Shown one piece after another: positions 37,875-53,558 of a DNA stretch of 64,000 bases. The position numbers and the translations under genes were made by a program. Origin of the DNA: Brasenia schreberi (taxonomy: Eukaryota > Streptophyta > Magnoliopsida > Nymphaeales > Cabombaceae); NCBI GenBank assembly GCA_036023115.1, contig JAYKKT010000064.1:3029501-3093500 (forward strand), read 5' to 3'. The notes beneath the pieces are model-generated. The model made no database searches, had not been told where the DNA came from, and worked only from the letters and a program-made list of their open reading frames with translations. Each line of letters opens with the position of its first letter. The first letter of the stretch is position 1.

Positions 37875-40800
37875 TGGGCCACTACATTTTCGCCCGAATG
37901 TAGTGAATCAATTGCAGAGAGGGTTCCCACATCATAGATGGGTGTGGGTAAAGAAGTTAGTCCCGCTATATTGCCGCCCGAATGTAGTGAAAAAATTTCA
38001 GAGAGGGTCTATGCATTTTGATTATGGACGGATGCAGGGGTAAGGAAGCTAGTCATAGATAATAAGATTCGTATTGGTTCTTGGAATATCGGAACATTAT
38101 CCAGTAAGCTAATGGAGGTAGTAGATACTATGATTCGAAGAAAGATTCATATTCTATGTTTACAAGAGACAAAATGGGTTGGAGAAAAAGCAAAGGAGAT
38201 AGAGGATACAGGCTTTAAATTATGGTACTCAGGTAAAGAAAAGGCTTGAAACGGAGTTGGTATTATCATAAATAAAGATTTAAAGGATAGTGTAGTAGAC
38301 ATACAACGATATGGTGACCGAATCATGATGTTGAAATTAGTGTTAGGAGTAGAGGTTTTGAATATAGTTTGTGCTTACGCACCCGAAGTAAGACTAGAAG
38401 ATAGTATAAAGACAGCTTTTTGGGAAGAGTTAGATAAGGTGATTCAAAAGATTCCACAAAAGGAGATGATTTGTTTAGGAGGAGACTTAAATGGACATGT
38501 TGGTAAAGAGGCATTAGGATATCAAGGGATTCATAGAAACTTTGGTTTTAGGGATATAAACGAGGAAGGTAGGGAGATTTTAAATTTTGCTATGGCATTT
38601 GATCTCTTTATAGTCAATACAATCTTCAAAAAATGAGATGAACATTTAATTACTTATAAGAGTGGCTTATCACAAACACAAATTGATTACTTTATTTATA
38701 GAAAAAAAGATAGAGCATGTTGTAAAGATTGCAAGGTAATTCCAGGAGAAAGCTTAACCACCCAACATCGACTTTTAGTTATGGATTTACAAATAAAAAA
38801 TTGGACAAAGAAGAAAAGAGTGCAGCGAGCTATTCAGACTAAATTGTAGAACCTCAAAAGCGAGAAAGAAGATATATTTAAATAGAAAGTCCTTCAAGGA
38901 GATGTTTGGAATTATGTTGGTACACCTTATGATATGTGCAACAATATGGCTATACATATTAGGAAAGTGGCGAAAGATGTGTTAGGGGTATCTAAGGGAG
39001 GTGTACCGGCACAAAAAGAAGCTTGGTGGTGAAGTAGTACAAAATAAAATCAAGACAAAGAGGGCATGTTACAAATTACATTATGCTAAGAAAACTAGTG
39101 AAACTTTAGAAGCTTATAAGAAAGCAATGAAAGAAACGAAAAAGGTCGTGAGTGAAGCAAAAGCTAAAATTTGGGAAGACATATAAAAAACTCAACTCAA
39201 AGGAGGGTGAAAGAGATATTTTTAGGATAGCTAAGGCTAGAGATAAGAAAACTAAATATCTTAATTATGTTAGATGCATCAAAGACGAGGATGAAAAAAT
39301 TCTAGTGGCAAATGATGATATAAGAAATAGATGGAAAAACTATTTTTATAATCTTTTTAATAAAAATAAAGATGTTAGTATTAGCTTAGGAGAGTTAGCC
39401 AAATAAGAAAAGTATATAAACCACAATTTCTACCAACGTATTCAAAAGAATGAAGTCAAAGAGGCTCTTAAACATATGAAGGGTGGTAAATCGGTATGAT
39501 TAGATAATATTCCTATAGAAGTTTGGAAAATATTAGGAGAAATAGGAATCACTAAGCTCACAAGACTATTTAATAAAATATGGAAAAACCAAAAGATACC
39601 CAAGGAATGGAGAGCAAGTACACTTATACCCATATATAAGAACAAGGTTGACATTCAAAATTGTGCGAATTATCGAGGTATCAAGTTAATGAGCCATACT
39701 ATGAAATTATGGGAAGGAATTATCGAACGTAGGTTAAGACAAGTATCAAGTATAACAGAGAACCAATTTGGATTCATGTCAGGCAGATCTACTACTGAAG
39801 CGATTCACCTTTTGAGACGTCTTATGGAACATTTTAGAGCAAAAAAAAAAGACCTTCACATGATATTTATTGATCTAGAAAAAGCTTATGATAGGGTACC
39901 GAGGGAGGTTCTTTGGAGAACTTTGGAAAAAAGAGGTATCTCATTGACATATATTAACCTTATAAGAGACATGTATGATGGTGCAAAAACATGTGTGAGG
40001 ACTCATGAAGGAACGACAAACTTCTTTGAAGTTAATATTGGGTTACATCAAGGATCAACTTTAAGTCCATACTTATTTATAATGGTGATGGATGAGTTAA
40101 CAAAACATATTCAAGATGAAGTACCTTGGTGTATGTTATTTGCAGATGACATTGTATTAGTAGAGGAGTCTAAGGAAAAAGTTAATAGAAAATTAGAACT
40201 ATGGAGAGAAACATTAGAAAGCAAGGGCCTCCGACTTAGTAGAACAAAGACACAATATATGGAATGTAAGTTTGATCATTTGGTTACCTTAGAGGATGTA
40301 GAAATTAAAATTGGCACACATTGCATCCCCCAAAAGGAAAGTTTTAAATACCTAGGGTCACTTTTTTAGAGTGATGGAAGAATGGATGAAGATGTTACGC
40401 ATAGAATTAATGCTGGTTGGTTAAAATGGAGAGGAGCATGTAGGTATACTTTGTGATAAGAAGATACCATTAAAGTTAAAAGGTAAATATTATAGAGCAG
40501 CAATTAGGCCTGCCATGTTTTATCGTTCTGAGTGTTGGGCAGTTAATCATCAACATAAGATGTCTGTGACAGAAACGAAGATGTTAGATGGATGAGTGGT
40601 CATACAAGAAAAGATCGTATACATAATGAGGTTATTAGAAACAAATTAGGAGTGGCACCAATAGAGGATAAAATGAGAGAATATCGTTTAAGATGATTTG
40701 GACATATAGAAAGAAGATCAAAAGAAGAACCGGTAAGAAGGTTAGAAAAACTAAATTTGGAAAGTATTAAAAGAGGTAGAGGACGACCACAAAAGTGTTG

Positions 40801-40947
40801 GAAAGAAACAATAAAGAATGATCTAGCTTATTGTGAGTTACCTGCCAACATGGCACACGATAGGGATATGTGGAAACAAAGAATCCATGTAGCCGATCCC
40901 GTCTAGTATGGGAAAAGGCTTAGTTGTTGTTGTTGTTTTGTTCTTTT
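37875..40947 (+). mobile_element. RTE-clade LINE, nearly full-length copy 2
   Basis: This 3,073-bp non-LTR retrotransposon is bounded by an 18-bp target-site duplication. The 5' leader holds two copies of CGCCCGAATGTAGTGAA (about 37,889 and 37,971). The APE endonuclease starts near 38,072 with IGSWNIGTL and LCLQETKWVGEKA, and continues with [19 protein letters not shown] motifs are [56 protein letters not shown] and FADD. The 3' end is TATGGGAAAAGGCTTAG followed by TTG repeats. Internal stops (for example in the endonuclease near 38,248 and after FKK at 38,634) and frameshifts make it inactive. It preserves the segment deleted in copy 1. Expression of RT from this copy is not expected. Confidence 0.95.
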
Positions 40948-40965
40948 ATATCTATACGTAACAAT
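40948..40965 (+). repeat. Right target-site duplication of RTE copy 2
   Basis: This is an exact copy of the word at 37857-37874, located a few bases after the TTG/TTTTG tail. Confidence 0.93.
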
Positions 40966-41690
40966 AAAATACCTAATCAAATAAGAAAGATTAAGTGAAA
41001 GGAAGAAAATAAAATATACATGCATTAAAAATATATAAGATAAATTTTATCTCGGATCTATTCTTTTTTAGTATAGATAGGGCTGAAGCTACTAATTTTG
41101 CTTAAATAACAAAAAATACGTAATTCTTCAAAAGAAAAGAAGACAAATAACCCGAATTCCAGATTTTGACAAACTAATATCAGAAAAGCCTCATAAGCTA
41201 ACAATGCCTAAGGATCCGACTATCCAAACATAAATTAATTGTGCAATTAAACAAATACTTGATTCCAATAGTAGAATTGTAGAAGCAAATGTAAATTACC
41301 ATTGGAGATGTAAGTTGACAAACAATTGACCTCATGCCAACTCCTCTCATCGATCTACAATGAAAGGTGGAAAATGACAGACAAAATTTGTCTTAGCAAA
41401 TACCCCATCTGTTTCCAGTATTTCGGAATGTTGATTTCGGATACCAAAATATAGAAACAAACAAATAAAATCAACAAACTTGAAGTTGAACTTCTAGATC
41501 TCAACGATAATGGATTGAAAATCATAGAGAATGGAGATCCGACCTCTAGGAAAACAGTGATCAATTAAGCCGCAGTCTACAGTTAAAAACACTCTTGTTA
41601 GTTGTTATGAATAAACCCAAAGAAGTTTTGTGAAAATATCGGCAAGCAATAGGAAAAGAGGAGGGGTTCTCACTTCCACAATATGCAGTT

Positions 41691-41724
<34 letters not shown>

Positions 41725-42229
41725 AGCAAAAGAAAATTGCACTCCATCTGTTTGTGCTTTTGAGTAAGAGACGGTTCTGCCTTGTACCCATTACCCAAAG
41801 CGAAGACCTTGAGACGAAGTAGAGACTATTTGATTAAAATGCCGCTCTTCTTTTTCCTATTGTCACTGAAAATGTCGAGTTCTTCATTTAGGTGAAATAT
41901 ATAGATTTGGATCACCAACTTTTGGTAATGCACCATCAACAGAAGCACGGGCTTCAAACAATAGCGGAATCACCATCAACATGATACGAGTTCATACCTA
42001 AGATCTTAATCAAAGAAATAGGTGACAAAAAATAAGCAAGTAAAAAGATAAAAGAATTCAAACCAATATGAAGTTTCACCACCAAATTTGATCCTCAACT
42101 TAAAATTTCTAGCTAAAAAGAAAAAGAGGAACCAGAAGAGAAAAAGGGAGAAGGGGGCGAGAGGGTTTGAGTGATTTGGTGGGGTATTTCGTTGATTTTA
42201 TGTATTTTTATAATTTATTTGATGTATAA
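40966..42229. other. AT-rich spacer, no gene recognised
   Basis: A short CG run followed by a GA microsatellite lies at 41,691-41,726. The rest is AT-rich without conserved frames on either strand. Confidence 0.5.
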
Positions 42230-42990
42230 GGTAAAGATACCTGAACCCAAGCAATTCGAGGGAGGGAGAGATCACAAATCTGTCAACAATTTTATTTGGG
42301 ATTTGGAACAATACCTGTGCATGTCCCAAATCCAGGGCATAGACTGAATACAGCTAGCCACCCTTTACCTTGCAGGTGACGCCAAACTCTGGTGGCGCAC
42401 GCGGGTAAGGTGTGCCATGGAAGGCGGCCATAGGCTACCTTCTACATGGGATGAGTTCGTAAGTGAACTACGTTCTGAACTATGAACGTAGTTTTCACCC
42501 ACAAACTGCATTAGACAGACTCGTGAATTGCTCAAACAGTTGAAGCAAACTAGGTCTCTTCATGACTATGTTAAGAAGTTCAGCACGATCCTCTTGGAAG
42601 TTGAACATATGACTTAAGAAGACAAAATCATCTATTTTGAAGATGGTTTCCAGTCGTGGGCGTAGGTGGAGCTACGATGTAGAGCTCCCGTATCGATTGT
42701 GGATGATATGGCAGCAGTAGAGTCGTTTGTCAGAGCTGAAATTGCACAACTTGGATCACCTTCACTTGCTCACTCAACTCCAAGGCAGCTAACTTAGCTT
42801 TCTTGGGACAATTGTGCATGAGATGAGGCCCATTGCATGCAAAGCATGGCCCCACTCTCTTGCCTTCATTTTTACCCATAGAAAATGTCATACTCTTCTC
42901 CGGTTCATTCCCGTTCTGTTTGTGGATTTTAGTCGTCTTGTCCCATTTTTTCCTTTGGATGATTTTATTTTCGACCGAAATCAAAACAAA
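42230..42990. mobile_element. Ty3/gypsy gag relic with inverted zinc-knuckle part
   Basis: On the plus strand 42,240-42,760 is a gag domain of plant gypsy elements broken by stops and frameshifts: PEPKQFEGGRDHKSVNNFIW, GDAKLWWRTR, STWDEFVSELRSEL, LKQLKQTRSLHDYVKKFS and AAVESFVRAE. The nucleocapsid-like zinc knuckle CFACNGPHLMHNCPKK, with CX2CX3HX4C spacing, lies on the minus strand at 42,730-42,984. In an intact element both are on one strand, so an inversion broke the gag. No protease, RT, integrase or LTR was found nearby. Confidence 0.85.
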
Positions 42991-43513
42991 ATAATGATGT
43001 CAAGTTCTCGATTCGAAACGCAACCCAAATGAGTTCCCAATGACGTAGACACACCTATGTCGCTTTTCGAGTCGGGAACTTGACGCAGATTTTGATTTTC
43101 TTGTTTTTTTTGTATGTTTCTTGATTTTTTTTTCTACTTCTTTTGTTCTTGATTCTTATGGTAGTTCATCTTCTTTTTTCTTATTATTGATTTCATTTTT
43201 TGTTTCATTTTTCTTGTTCTTGATTCTTCTTCTTCTTTTTTTATGAGATTTGAAAGAATATATTGTTTAGCTGCAAAGAAAGCAACAACACTAAATAAAA
43301 TATCGGTCATCTGAGTAAAGAGATTCGGTGAGAGAGACCCTTGCTAAAATGGGGTGGGAGAAGTGAGAGAAACTTATGAGGGGTAATTTTAGTATTTTTG
43401 AAAAAAGAGTGTGTGTGGATAGTAAAAGGGGTATGCAAATAATAATCTCCATTTAAAATAATGTAAAATTGAACATAATAATATAGTGTGGATTGTGTTG
43501 TGTGCATTTACCA

Positions 43514-43890
<377 letters not shown>

Positions 43891-44520
43891 TAATGACACT
43901 ATTTTATAATGATTGAATGTTGTGCTGATCGCGCATAGGCCACATCCCATATATATGTGCTTGTGTGCGCGCGCAAAATTTTGAAAGAGTTATTGAAGAG
44001 TCCTGCACCTAGTGTTGGAAGAGGAATATAATATGTGGAGACCTGAATAAATGAATGGCCTCGCATATCTTGAAGATTACCAAATAAAAATCTTACTCCT
44101 ACCTCGAAAACTATCCGATTTTCCAAAAGGATCAGTTACTGACAGACTTTTTTCGACAGAAAGAGCTACCCAAGTACTCAATATAGAGTATGAATCAAAT
44201 GCATGTCATGGAGATCGAATCAAAATTGAACCACGCATGGTTTGAAACCGAGATTTTGATGCAAAGTTCGCCGTCCGTTGGAGAAATTTACATACCAAAA
44301 GAGTCTGAGATTGGTACAAGAAGCCGGTTTTGTTATCGACGTATAGAAACTTACTCAAATCCAACTGCTGTGAAGTCTTAATTTGGCTGTTAAATAGCCG
44401 GAATATGTCATACTCTTTTCCGACTGTTTGAAACAATCGGAGTTCTACTAGTAGTATTTATAATTACAGTATCAACCTGCTCCTCTTAATAAGTATTGGT
44501 TTTAATTTTATTTTATTTTG

Positions 44521-44645
44521 TTATAAGAGGAGGCCGAAGTTTAACATACACACCGACACATGCACTCTCTGTTGAATTGAAGTCCCCACCAGCAGCAACG
44601 GTGCTAGAATTAAACTACCGCTCTGGGTGCAGTTTTAATAGTTAT
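44521..44645 (+). repeat. Dispersed ~125-bp repeat, copy A
   Basis: This segment aligns by eye to 51,680-51,800. Shared order: GTTATAAGAG / GTTACAAGAG, AACACACACATGCA-like, GTTGAACTCC-like, CACCAGCAGCAACG, ATGCTAGA-like and CGCTCTGGGTGC-like. The class is unknown; a short GAGTTGAACTCC palindrome in copy B could be a B-box relic. Confidence 0.6.
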
Positions 44646-44954
44646 TAGGCCAGTAGCATCCGTTCCACGAGTTCCTGTAAATATAGTAAGAGGGGACTTT
44701 GGTTACTAAAGTCGCAAAAGTCTCAATCCCACCTTCTGTACGTATACTGATGGAGCAAATTAATGATACAACATGGATAAGGTTGCTTGAATCGTGATAG
44801 AAACAATCCAGACGGGTTGTACTCGATTCAGATATGCCTTTAATGAATTGGGTACTGTTAGATATGCTACAGGATTCATTGATGAAGATGAAACAAATCC
44901 TAAATCCAGAAATAATTCAGTGCAATTGGATTTGGATGAGGGTGAAGACTCACA

Positions 44955-44955
<1 letters not shown>

Positions 44956-44993
<38 letters not shown>
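44956..44993. repeat. (TA)n microsatellite
   Basis: This is a pure TA run of about 36 bp followed by TGTATATG. It has no flanking inverted arms that I could identify. Confidence 0.95.
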
Positions 44994-44999
<6 letters not shown>

Positions 45000-45544
45000 G
45001 TACACACATATACGATTGTGATTGCTCTTCACCATTAGACCATGCAAGCAACCAAAATATCCCAATGCCCGATAACAATTGAGTGCAGAATCATATTGAG
45101 ATGATGGATAACGGCATCCAGAACCCCTGAGGGTGAAGATGACGCAGCCATATCATCTAGATACATATCTTTGATGGCACAAGACAATGACACTGATGGA
45201 TAGTGGTTCCACATTTTTAACACCAAATTAATTATTGATAAAAAAATTGCATGTTTATTTTACGAAAACCTTTATTTTGATGAGCAGTAATCGTAAACAG
45301 TTCTTTCAAACTTTTGTGTCTTCCTCATATATGAGTCAAGCAAGTCCTGGCAATGGTGGATCGAAGAAACACTTTCCGCTAAGGCGAAAGACTCACGGCT
45401 ATCTGTGAGAAAATCATGCTTTAGACCGGGGCAGGTCCTGCAAAATGGTATTGTGGATTTCATGCTATAATTACCCCACGGATTCACTTATCATCAATGT
45501 AGAGATTTAAAGTTCAGTCAGTTCGATGGCTCTAATAAGTTCAG

Positions 45545-45715
45545 TAAGCTCCTTTTTGGTACAACGGGGATGCTGAAGGCGCATGCACCTGGTATCGAAC
45601 TTGTGACACCTTCTGAATCAGCCGCCTAAGCCATGAAGCCAGACGCATGCATGTATGGCATCGAACTCATGACCTTCAACTTGTTAATCAACCCCTAGCC
45701 AAGTGAGCTATTTCT
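45545..45715 (-). mobile_element. tRNA-like SINE fragment, apparently dimeric
   Basis: On the minus strand, TAGCTCACTTGGCTAG (A-box-like) is followed by AAGGTCATGAGTTCGATGCC (B-box-like). Downstream come GGCTTAGGCGGCTGATTC and GTGTCACAAGTTCGATACC, a second A/B-like pair. Each pair has tRNA-like spacing. The first half matches the fragment at 30,925-31,050. Neither half is a functional tRNA, as the acceptor stem and anticodon arm are not formed. Confidence 0.6.
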
Positions 45716-45762
45716 GTTTATGCAATTTCGCCGTACCCATTCTTAAAAAGGTTCTCTTATTA

Positions 45763-45770
<8 letters not shown>

Positions 45771-45811
<41 letters not shown>

Positions 45812-46229
45812 GAAGTAACTCAACACTCAATCATTTCAATCACCAACATCCACCTTCTATTGCCTTCAACTATTCCTATGTTGCTTGAAACCGCTTTTCA
45901 CTTGTCAAAACCGCTGCCGTAAACAACAAACCTACCTTAAAAACCTAAATATTTATATATATAGGTGATCTTATGGTTTTATTTAGATGGTTTTAGTGGT
46001 GGCAGCTACGGTTTTAATTGGTGGAATGTGGTTTCAAACAGTGATGGAGTAATTGAAGGTGATGGATCTTATGGTTTTCTTTAGATGGTTTTAGTGGTGA
46101 CAGCTACGGTTTTAATTGGTGGAATGTGGTTTCAAACAGTGGTGGAGTAATTGAAGGTAATGAAATGTGGCAATTAGTGATTAAAATGGTAGAACTATCT
46201 AAAACGAGTGATTGAGTATTGAGTATGGA

Positions 46230-46312
<83 letters not shown>
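45771..46312. mobile_element. Foldback/MITE-like element with SSR-bearing inverted ends
   Basis: The left end is (TA)n(GA)n followed by GGAAGTAACTCAACACTCAA. The right end, on the opposite strand, is (TA)n(GA)n followed by TAGTCCATACTCAATACTCAA. These form terminal inverted repeats of about 70 bp or more. The interior contains a tandem duplication of 99 bp, at 45,967-46,065 and 46,066-46,164, with GATGGTTTTAGTGGTG and GTGGTTTCAAACAG in each unit. Non-coding. No target-site duplication was established because the ends are microsatellite. Confidence 0.7.
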
Positions 46313-46317
<5 letters not shown>

Positions 46318-46355
46318 CTCATTTTCTTATGCTTCTAAATGTATTTATATATCCT

Positions 46356-46510
46356 GGTCGACCACAAAAGTATTGGAAAGAAACAATAAAGAATGATCTA
46401 GCTTATTGGGAGTTAACTGCTAACATGGCACACGATAGGAATATGTGGAAACAAAGAATCTATGTAGCCGACCCCGTCTAGAATGGGAAAAGGCTTAGTT
46501 GTTGTTGTTA
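46356..46510 (+). mobile_element. RTE LINE 3'-end fragment
   Basis: About 155 bp matches the extreme 3' part of the two larger RTE copies: CGACCACAAAAGTATTGGAA, AATGATCTAGCTTATTGGGA, GTAGCCGACCCCGTC, GGGAAAAGGCTTAGTTG and a TTG tail. It is a heavily 5'-truncated insertion lying just beyond the foldback element. Confidence 0.92.
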
Positions 46511-48283
46511 TTGTATACTAAGACGATGAAGCCATGGCTCATCTTGTCAAGAGGGTTCACTAATGATGATGAAATAAATGAGTGTGTGAATTTGACATTT
46601 GAGGTACTTCGTATTCGGATCAAGTCTACCTCACCATCTTTCTCCTTCTTTAAATATACATCTCACAGAAGCCCCCTTTAAAAAGGACGGGAACAACCAA
46701 ATATAAAAGATTGATAAGACTCTTAACCCTAGGGTTGAGTTGGGTACAGGTCTTCTAGAGTGCAATGGTCTCATGTTGGGCTTGCAAGTCTTCGGTTGTC
46801 ACTGCAATGATAATCACCCTCGGCCTGGACTGGTTAAACCTATTTTGCTTCTGGTAAAGAAAATTAAGACTTGTCACATCAACCATCCTCTGATGGTATG
46901 CAGAGATGGTAATGCAGTGGTTTTTGGTGGGTTTTCGCCCTACTTGAACCCGCCCTGAATTCAAAAGAACCCATATAGATCATCAACCCACCCCGTGGGT
47001 TCCTGCCCGAACTCAACCCGCTAGAGTCCACTTGTACCTGCTCGACCCAAAAGCTCATAAAAAGTTATATGCATCCACGTACTTTCACCTTATAGACCGT
47101 TTAAGCTGGCTCGAAACCTAGTTCGATTATGGGTTACTGCGGGCTCGTTACCAACCGGCCATATCTAAGTTTACTCAAGAAACTTGGAAACATATTCACC
47201 CAAATGAAAATAACATGATCAAAATGGACCTATGAATGACACATAAAATCAAAGAAAAATTACAGATAATTTGAAATTAAATTTCGTATTTTAACTGGAT
47301 CGACTAATGAATGTCTTGTATCAAAGCACCATATTTTCAAAACCTTGCTAATACTTGTGGCCGAGACTGTAACCACAAAACAGTCAATGTAACTGTGGTG
47401 GTCCTAAATAAAAATCTCCTTTATTGGCTTCCGTTAATATCAAAATTAAGTCCTTTTCACATTTTAAATTGGGTCTATCATATAGTAGTTCAGTTGTTAT
47501 ACTTGCATTCAACTTTGAAAAGACAAGACTATTTTTCGTGATTTATTTGTTTAAAACTCAAAAGCCAAGACCAAAACATGCATATGTGTGTGCCTGAGAG
47601 AGACAGAGAGAGAGACTTTCAATAACCACAACCAACATAATTACTTGATTATCAGAAGCGTTCAGTTATCAATAACCACAACCAACATAATGACTGCGTC
47701 ATGAGACGGGAACAATGGTTCTCTCTCTCTCTCTCTCTCTCCTCTCTCTCTGTGCGACCAACGGATACAATGCATTGCTTCGACTTCACGGCTTTACTGG
47801 GAGCAACGGGCAGTGCTGCTCACCCTGCAACTGTAGAATGAGTAAAAGTTTCCACGACATGGAATAGCTAATCTGACAGATCACTCTCGCTTTATGCTCT
47901 TTAAATCCTGATCGTCCACCAACCCCATCGCTGGACCCACTATGGTGTCCATAATTGTGGTTTTGATGATATAGCCAGTGATATACTAAACCGAAGGTGA
48001 GGATTTCATGACACCACCAGTCTGTTATCTGACATATCACCTGCTATGGGTTTTCACGTTGCCCTGTTCGAAATTTCTTCCTTCGTACCGAACCGCTAGA
48101 AATTATATCCTGACAGATTCCAAAGTCTAAGCTTCGGTTGCCAATAACAAAATAATATTCAAATTTCCTCCCAAGTCACTAAAAGAATAAATTAACAATA
48201 TAAAAACCTTCGAAAATAAGTAATGCTACGTAATATTACAAGTCGACCTCCTTTACTCCATCTGACCTGACCTCATTCAAATA
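46511..48283. other. Spacer with degenerate ACCCG-rich tract and small repeats
   Basis: From about 46,910 to 47,160 the DNA is rich in AACCCGCC/GGGTT words, similar in style to 29,970-30,220. A 23-bp word starting TCAATAACCACAACC occurs at 47,619 and 47,669. A CT microsatellite is at about 47,720-47,752. The last 100 bases or so may include the GPAT 3'UTR. Confidence 0.5.
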
Positions 48284-50869
<2,586 letters not shown>

Positions 50870-51136
50870 GTTGTAGAAGAACCCCTCTCTCTCTCTCTCT
50901 TCACAAGGGAACTCACACGGGAGAAACGCTCTCTCCTCTTCTGCGTTTGGTGAGTAGGAATTGCAGAAACGAGTCCTTTTATAGCGAATACAAGCAAACC
51001 TTGATAGTGAATTTCATTATAGGTGCTGATTTCTAGAAATACAATAAATAATGTTAGCTTGCCCAGACTGGGAGGCTCCCTGATATTTCCTTTACACCCG
51101 TTTGCAAGCACCGTTACGTCGACTATCAGTTTTCTC

Positions 51137-51176
<40 letters not shown>

Positions 51177-53525
51177 GGAGATGTCGTGATGATGTGCACT
51201 TCTACCTTATGGCTTTTGGAACGAGAATGTAGAAACATGAAAAAGTATTTGACACAAAATAAGAAAAGGTAACTGTTACCTTCCTTACTCGAAAGCAATA
51301 AGAGACACGAGCACGTATCGACAAAGTATGAAGGAACTAGTTCATATATATATAAGTCACGGAAAATACCGAGGGATTGAGCAGGTCGGTCAATATTACC
51401 ACCCGTACATACAGCCACCTCACCTCGTCCATGAATATGTCTGCAAGTAACTATTTGTAGACATGAGTCGGGTCTTCTGGTATGATAATTGGATACAGAG
51501 ATCCATCTCCCATTAACATAAGTTCCCAACGGCAAAGAAATCAGAATTCGTCTACTCCATGATACTTGGAAGAACCAAGGTTTCCTCTTTAAAACTTGAA
51601 GACCCCGTCCTTGGACGGGTCGGAACAACCCAGGGTCAACTCAGAGGGTAGGACCCTCGACCAAGTGTTTCTTCTTTCGTTGTTACAAGAGAAGGCTGAA
51701 GCCTAACACACACATGCAGTCTCGGAGAGTTGAACTCCACCACCACCAGCAACAATGCTAGAGCTCTCCACCGCTGAGTTGACGCTCTCAGTGCGACTAA
51801 GTTATTTATGTGTATTGCTGGTCTTTGTCAGTATAAAATGGTTGTATCATGATCAGTGTCTCCACAGTAGAATATAATCAGCATAATTTTTTAATCAAAC
51901 TGACAGTAATTAATTTGATCACATCATATACTAAGAACTGGATTCAGTTTCGAAATTCTTTAACTTATTCTTCATTGTTTATAAAATTTGTATTTAATTC
52001 TGATTCAATTTGACCGGTCTTCCGAATCATCGAACTGATCTAAAAACTGATCAGCACTAAAGTTGATCGCAATATTAGCAAAAAGATGTTTATCTTTTCC
52101 ATGTTATTTTTTTTCCAATCTCCCCAGATAAAAAAAATCCAATATATTCATAAATTTGACATTCCCATGAACCATTTTGCAATAGACCCGAATTGTCATG
52201 CTATAGCATTCAACCAGGCAAAACTTTAAAAGATACTTGTGGTAGGTGTCATGCCTGAGTGGATTTAAATGTAGGGCGTGACATATTTGAACCATCCGAT
52301 ACTTCCGATCCAATATTTATGAATTTAGGTCAATCACATGCTAATGTGGATACATTTTGGCTCCTGAATCAAAGTCAAATAGCGTTTCAATAGCACCAGA
52401 AGTCAGAATACGTATTGTATATTTATCGTATACTTCTTTGGCGGACGTACATTCAAGTTAAACTTATCATTTAGTGTTGGTAGTAGTTGATATATTGATA
52501 TATACACACACTTATATAATTTCTGCCACAGACTCTGGCTCAAATAATTAATGCATCAAACGCAGCTTATGGCGGGCAAAGCGAGCTAACCCCAAACATT
52601 AAACGAACCAGCTTAACCAGTAAAGTAGGTCATTTTCTTTTCAATTTCTTCTTTATTTTTTGAGAATAAAATTGAATTATGGTGGAGATTAGTTTTAAGC
52701 ATTACAAGAAAGATAAGAACATGAACCAAGCTTCCCGTAGTGTACGTATTCGGCTTGTCTTGAGCTCTTCATGTTTGGTTCATCTGAACCACCCAACACG
52801 AGCTGGCTCTGGAATCTTTATGAATGGACAAGAATGAGGCGTACCTGTTCATCTTTGATCAGCTCGTATAATTAAGCTTGTTTAGTTGAGTATATAGAGT
52901 TTATGTATGCACATATATGCTAGAAAATCATATTAACAAAGCTAATTAAGTGGGGTATATATGTGATGTTATTAATAGTTATATTTTTGACCTTGATGCA
53001 GCTCATGTGTACCTAGCTAGGCTCCTGTTCCTTTCATGTGGGGCTCGGCTCAGACGAGCTAACAACCCGACCATGAATAAGATTTTGAGTTGAGAAAGAA
53101 GCCATGGACAGCTTTCATTCGGCTTCTTTACTTTTTTATTGTATTCAAATCTCTGTACTTTCTTATATTTTTTATTGTTTGAGAAAACAGAAACTAACTT
53201 TGGTAGAGGCCCGTTCACTTAATGCCAAAATTTATCAGAAATGTTTTTCAAATCAAAAGAAGAAAAATCCATTTCAAGAACGGCTGACTACTTCGACTTC
53301 CGGCGTCGGTAAGACTTGCAAAATTTGTGGTCAGGTCAAGTCACAGTCATGACAGGTTGAAAGTGAAAGAGATGGCGGGTTCCACACTCGGGACGGTTAG
53401 CGTCCGCAGCTTCGGTTAGTAATTGGTACAACGCGTTTAGACATGATGGGTTCGATACTTGCATGTTCCTTTCTGCGCATGCATACATGCACGCACATGT
53501 TCTTTCATGCACATGAACATGCAGA
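50870..53525. other. GPAT 5' flank and spacer
   Basis: A short CT tract at about 50,882-50,900 lies just upstream of the GPAT ATG, probably in the 5'UTR. A (TA)n(GA)n compound microsatellite is at 51,139-51,177. The dispersed ~125-bp repeat copy B is at 51,680-51,800. Nothing coding was recognised through 53.5 kb. Confidence 0.5.
51680..51800 (+). repeat. Dispersed ~125-bp repeat, copy B
   Basis: This is the direct-orientation counterpart of 44,521-44,645, with GTTACAAGAGAAGGCTGAAG, ACACACATGCAGTC, GAGTTGAACTCC and CACCAGCAACAATGCTAGAG. Confidence 0.6.
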
Positions 53526-53526
53526 C

Positions 53527-53558
<32 letters not shown>

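Noticed and set aside
45600..45715. A functional tRNA gene
   Set aside because: A- and B-box-like words are present but no cloverleaf with acceptor and anticodon stems can be drawn.
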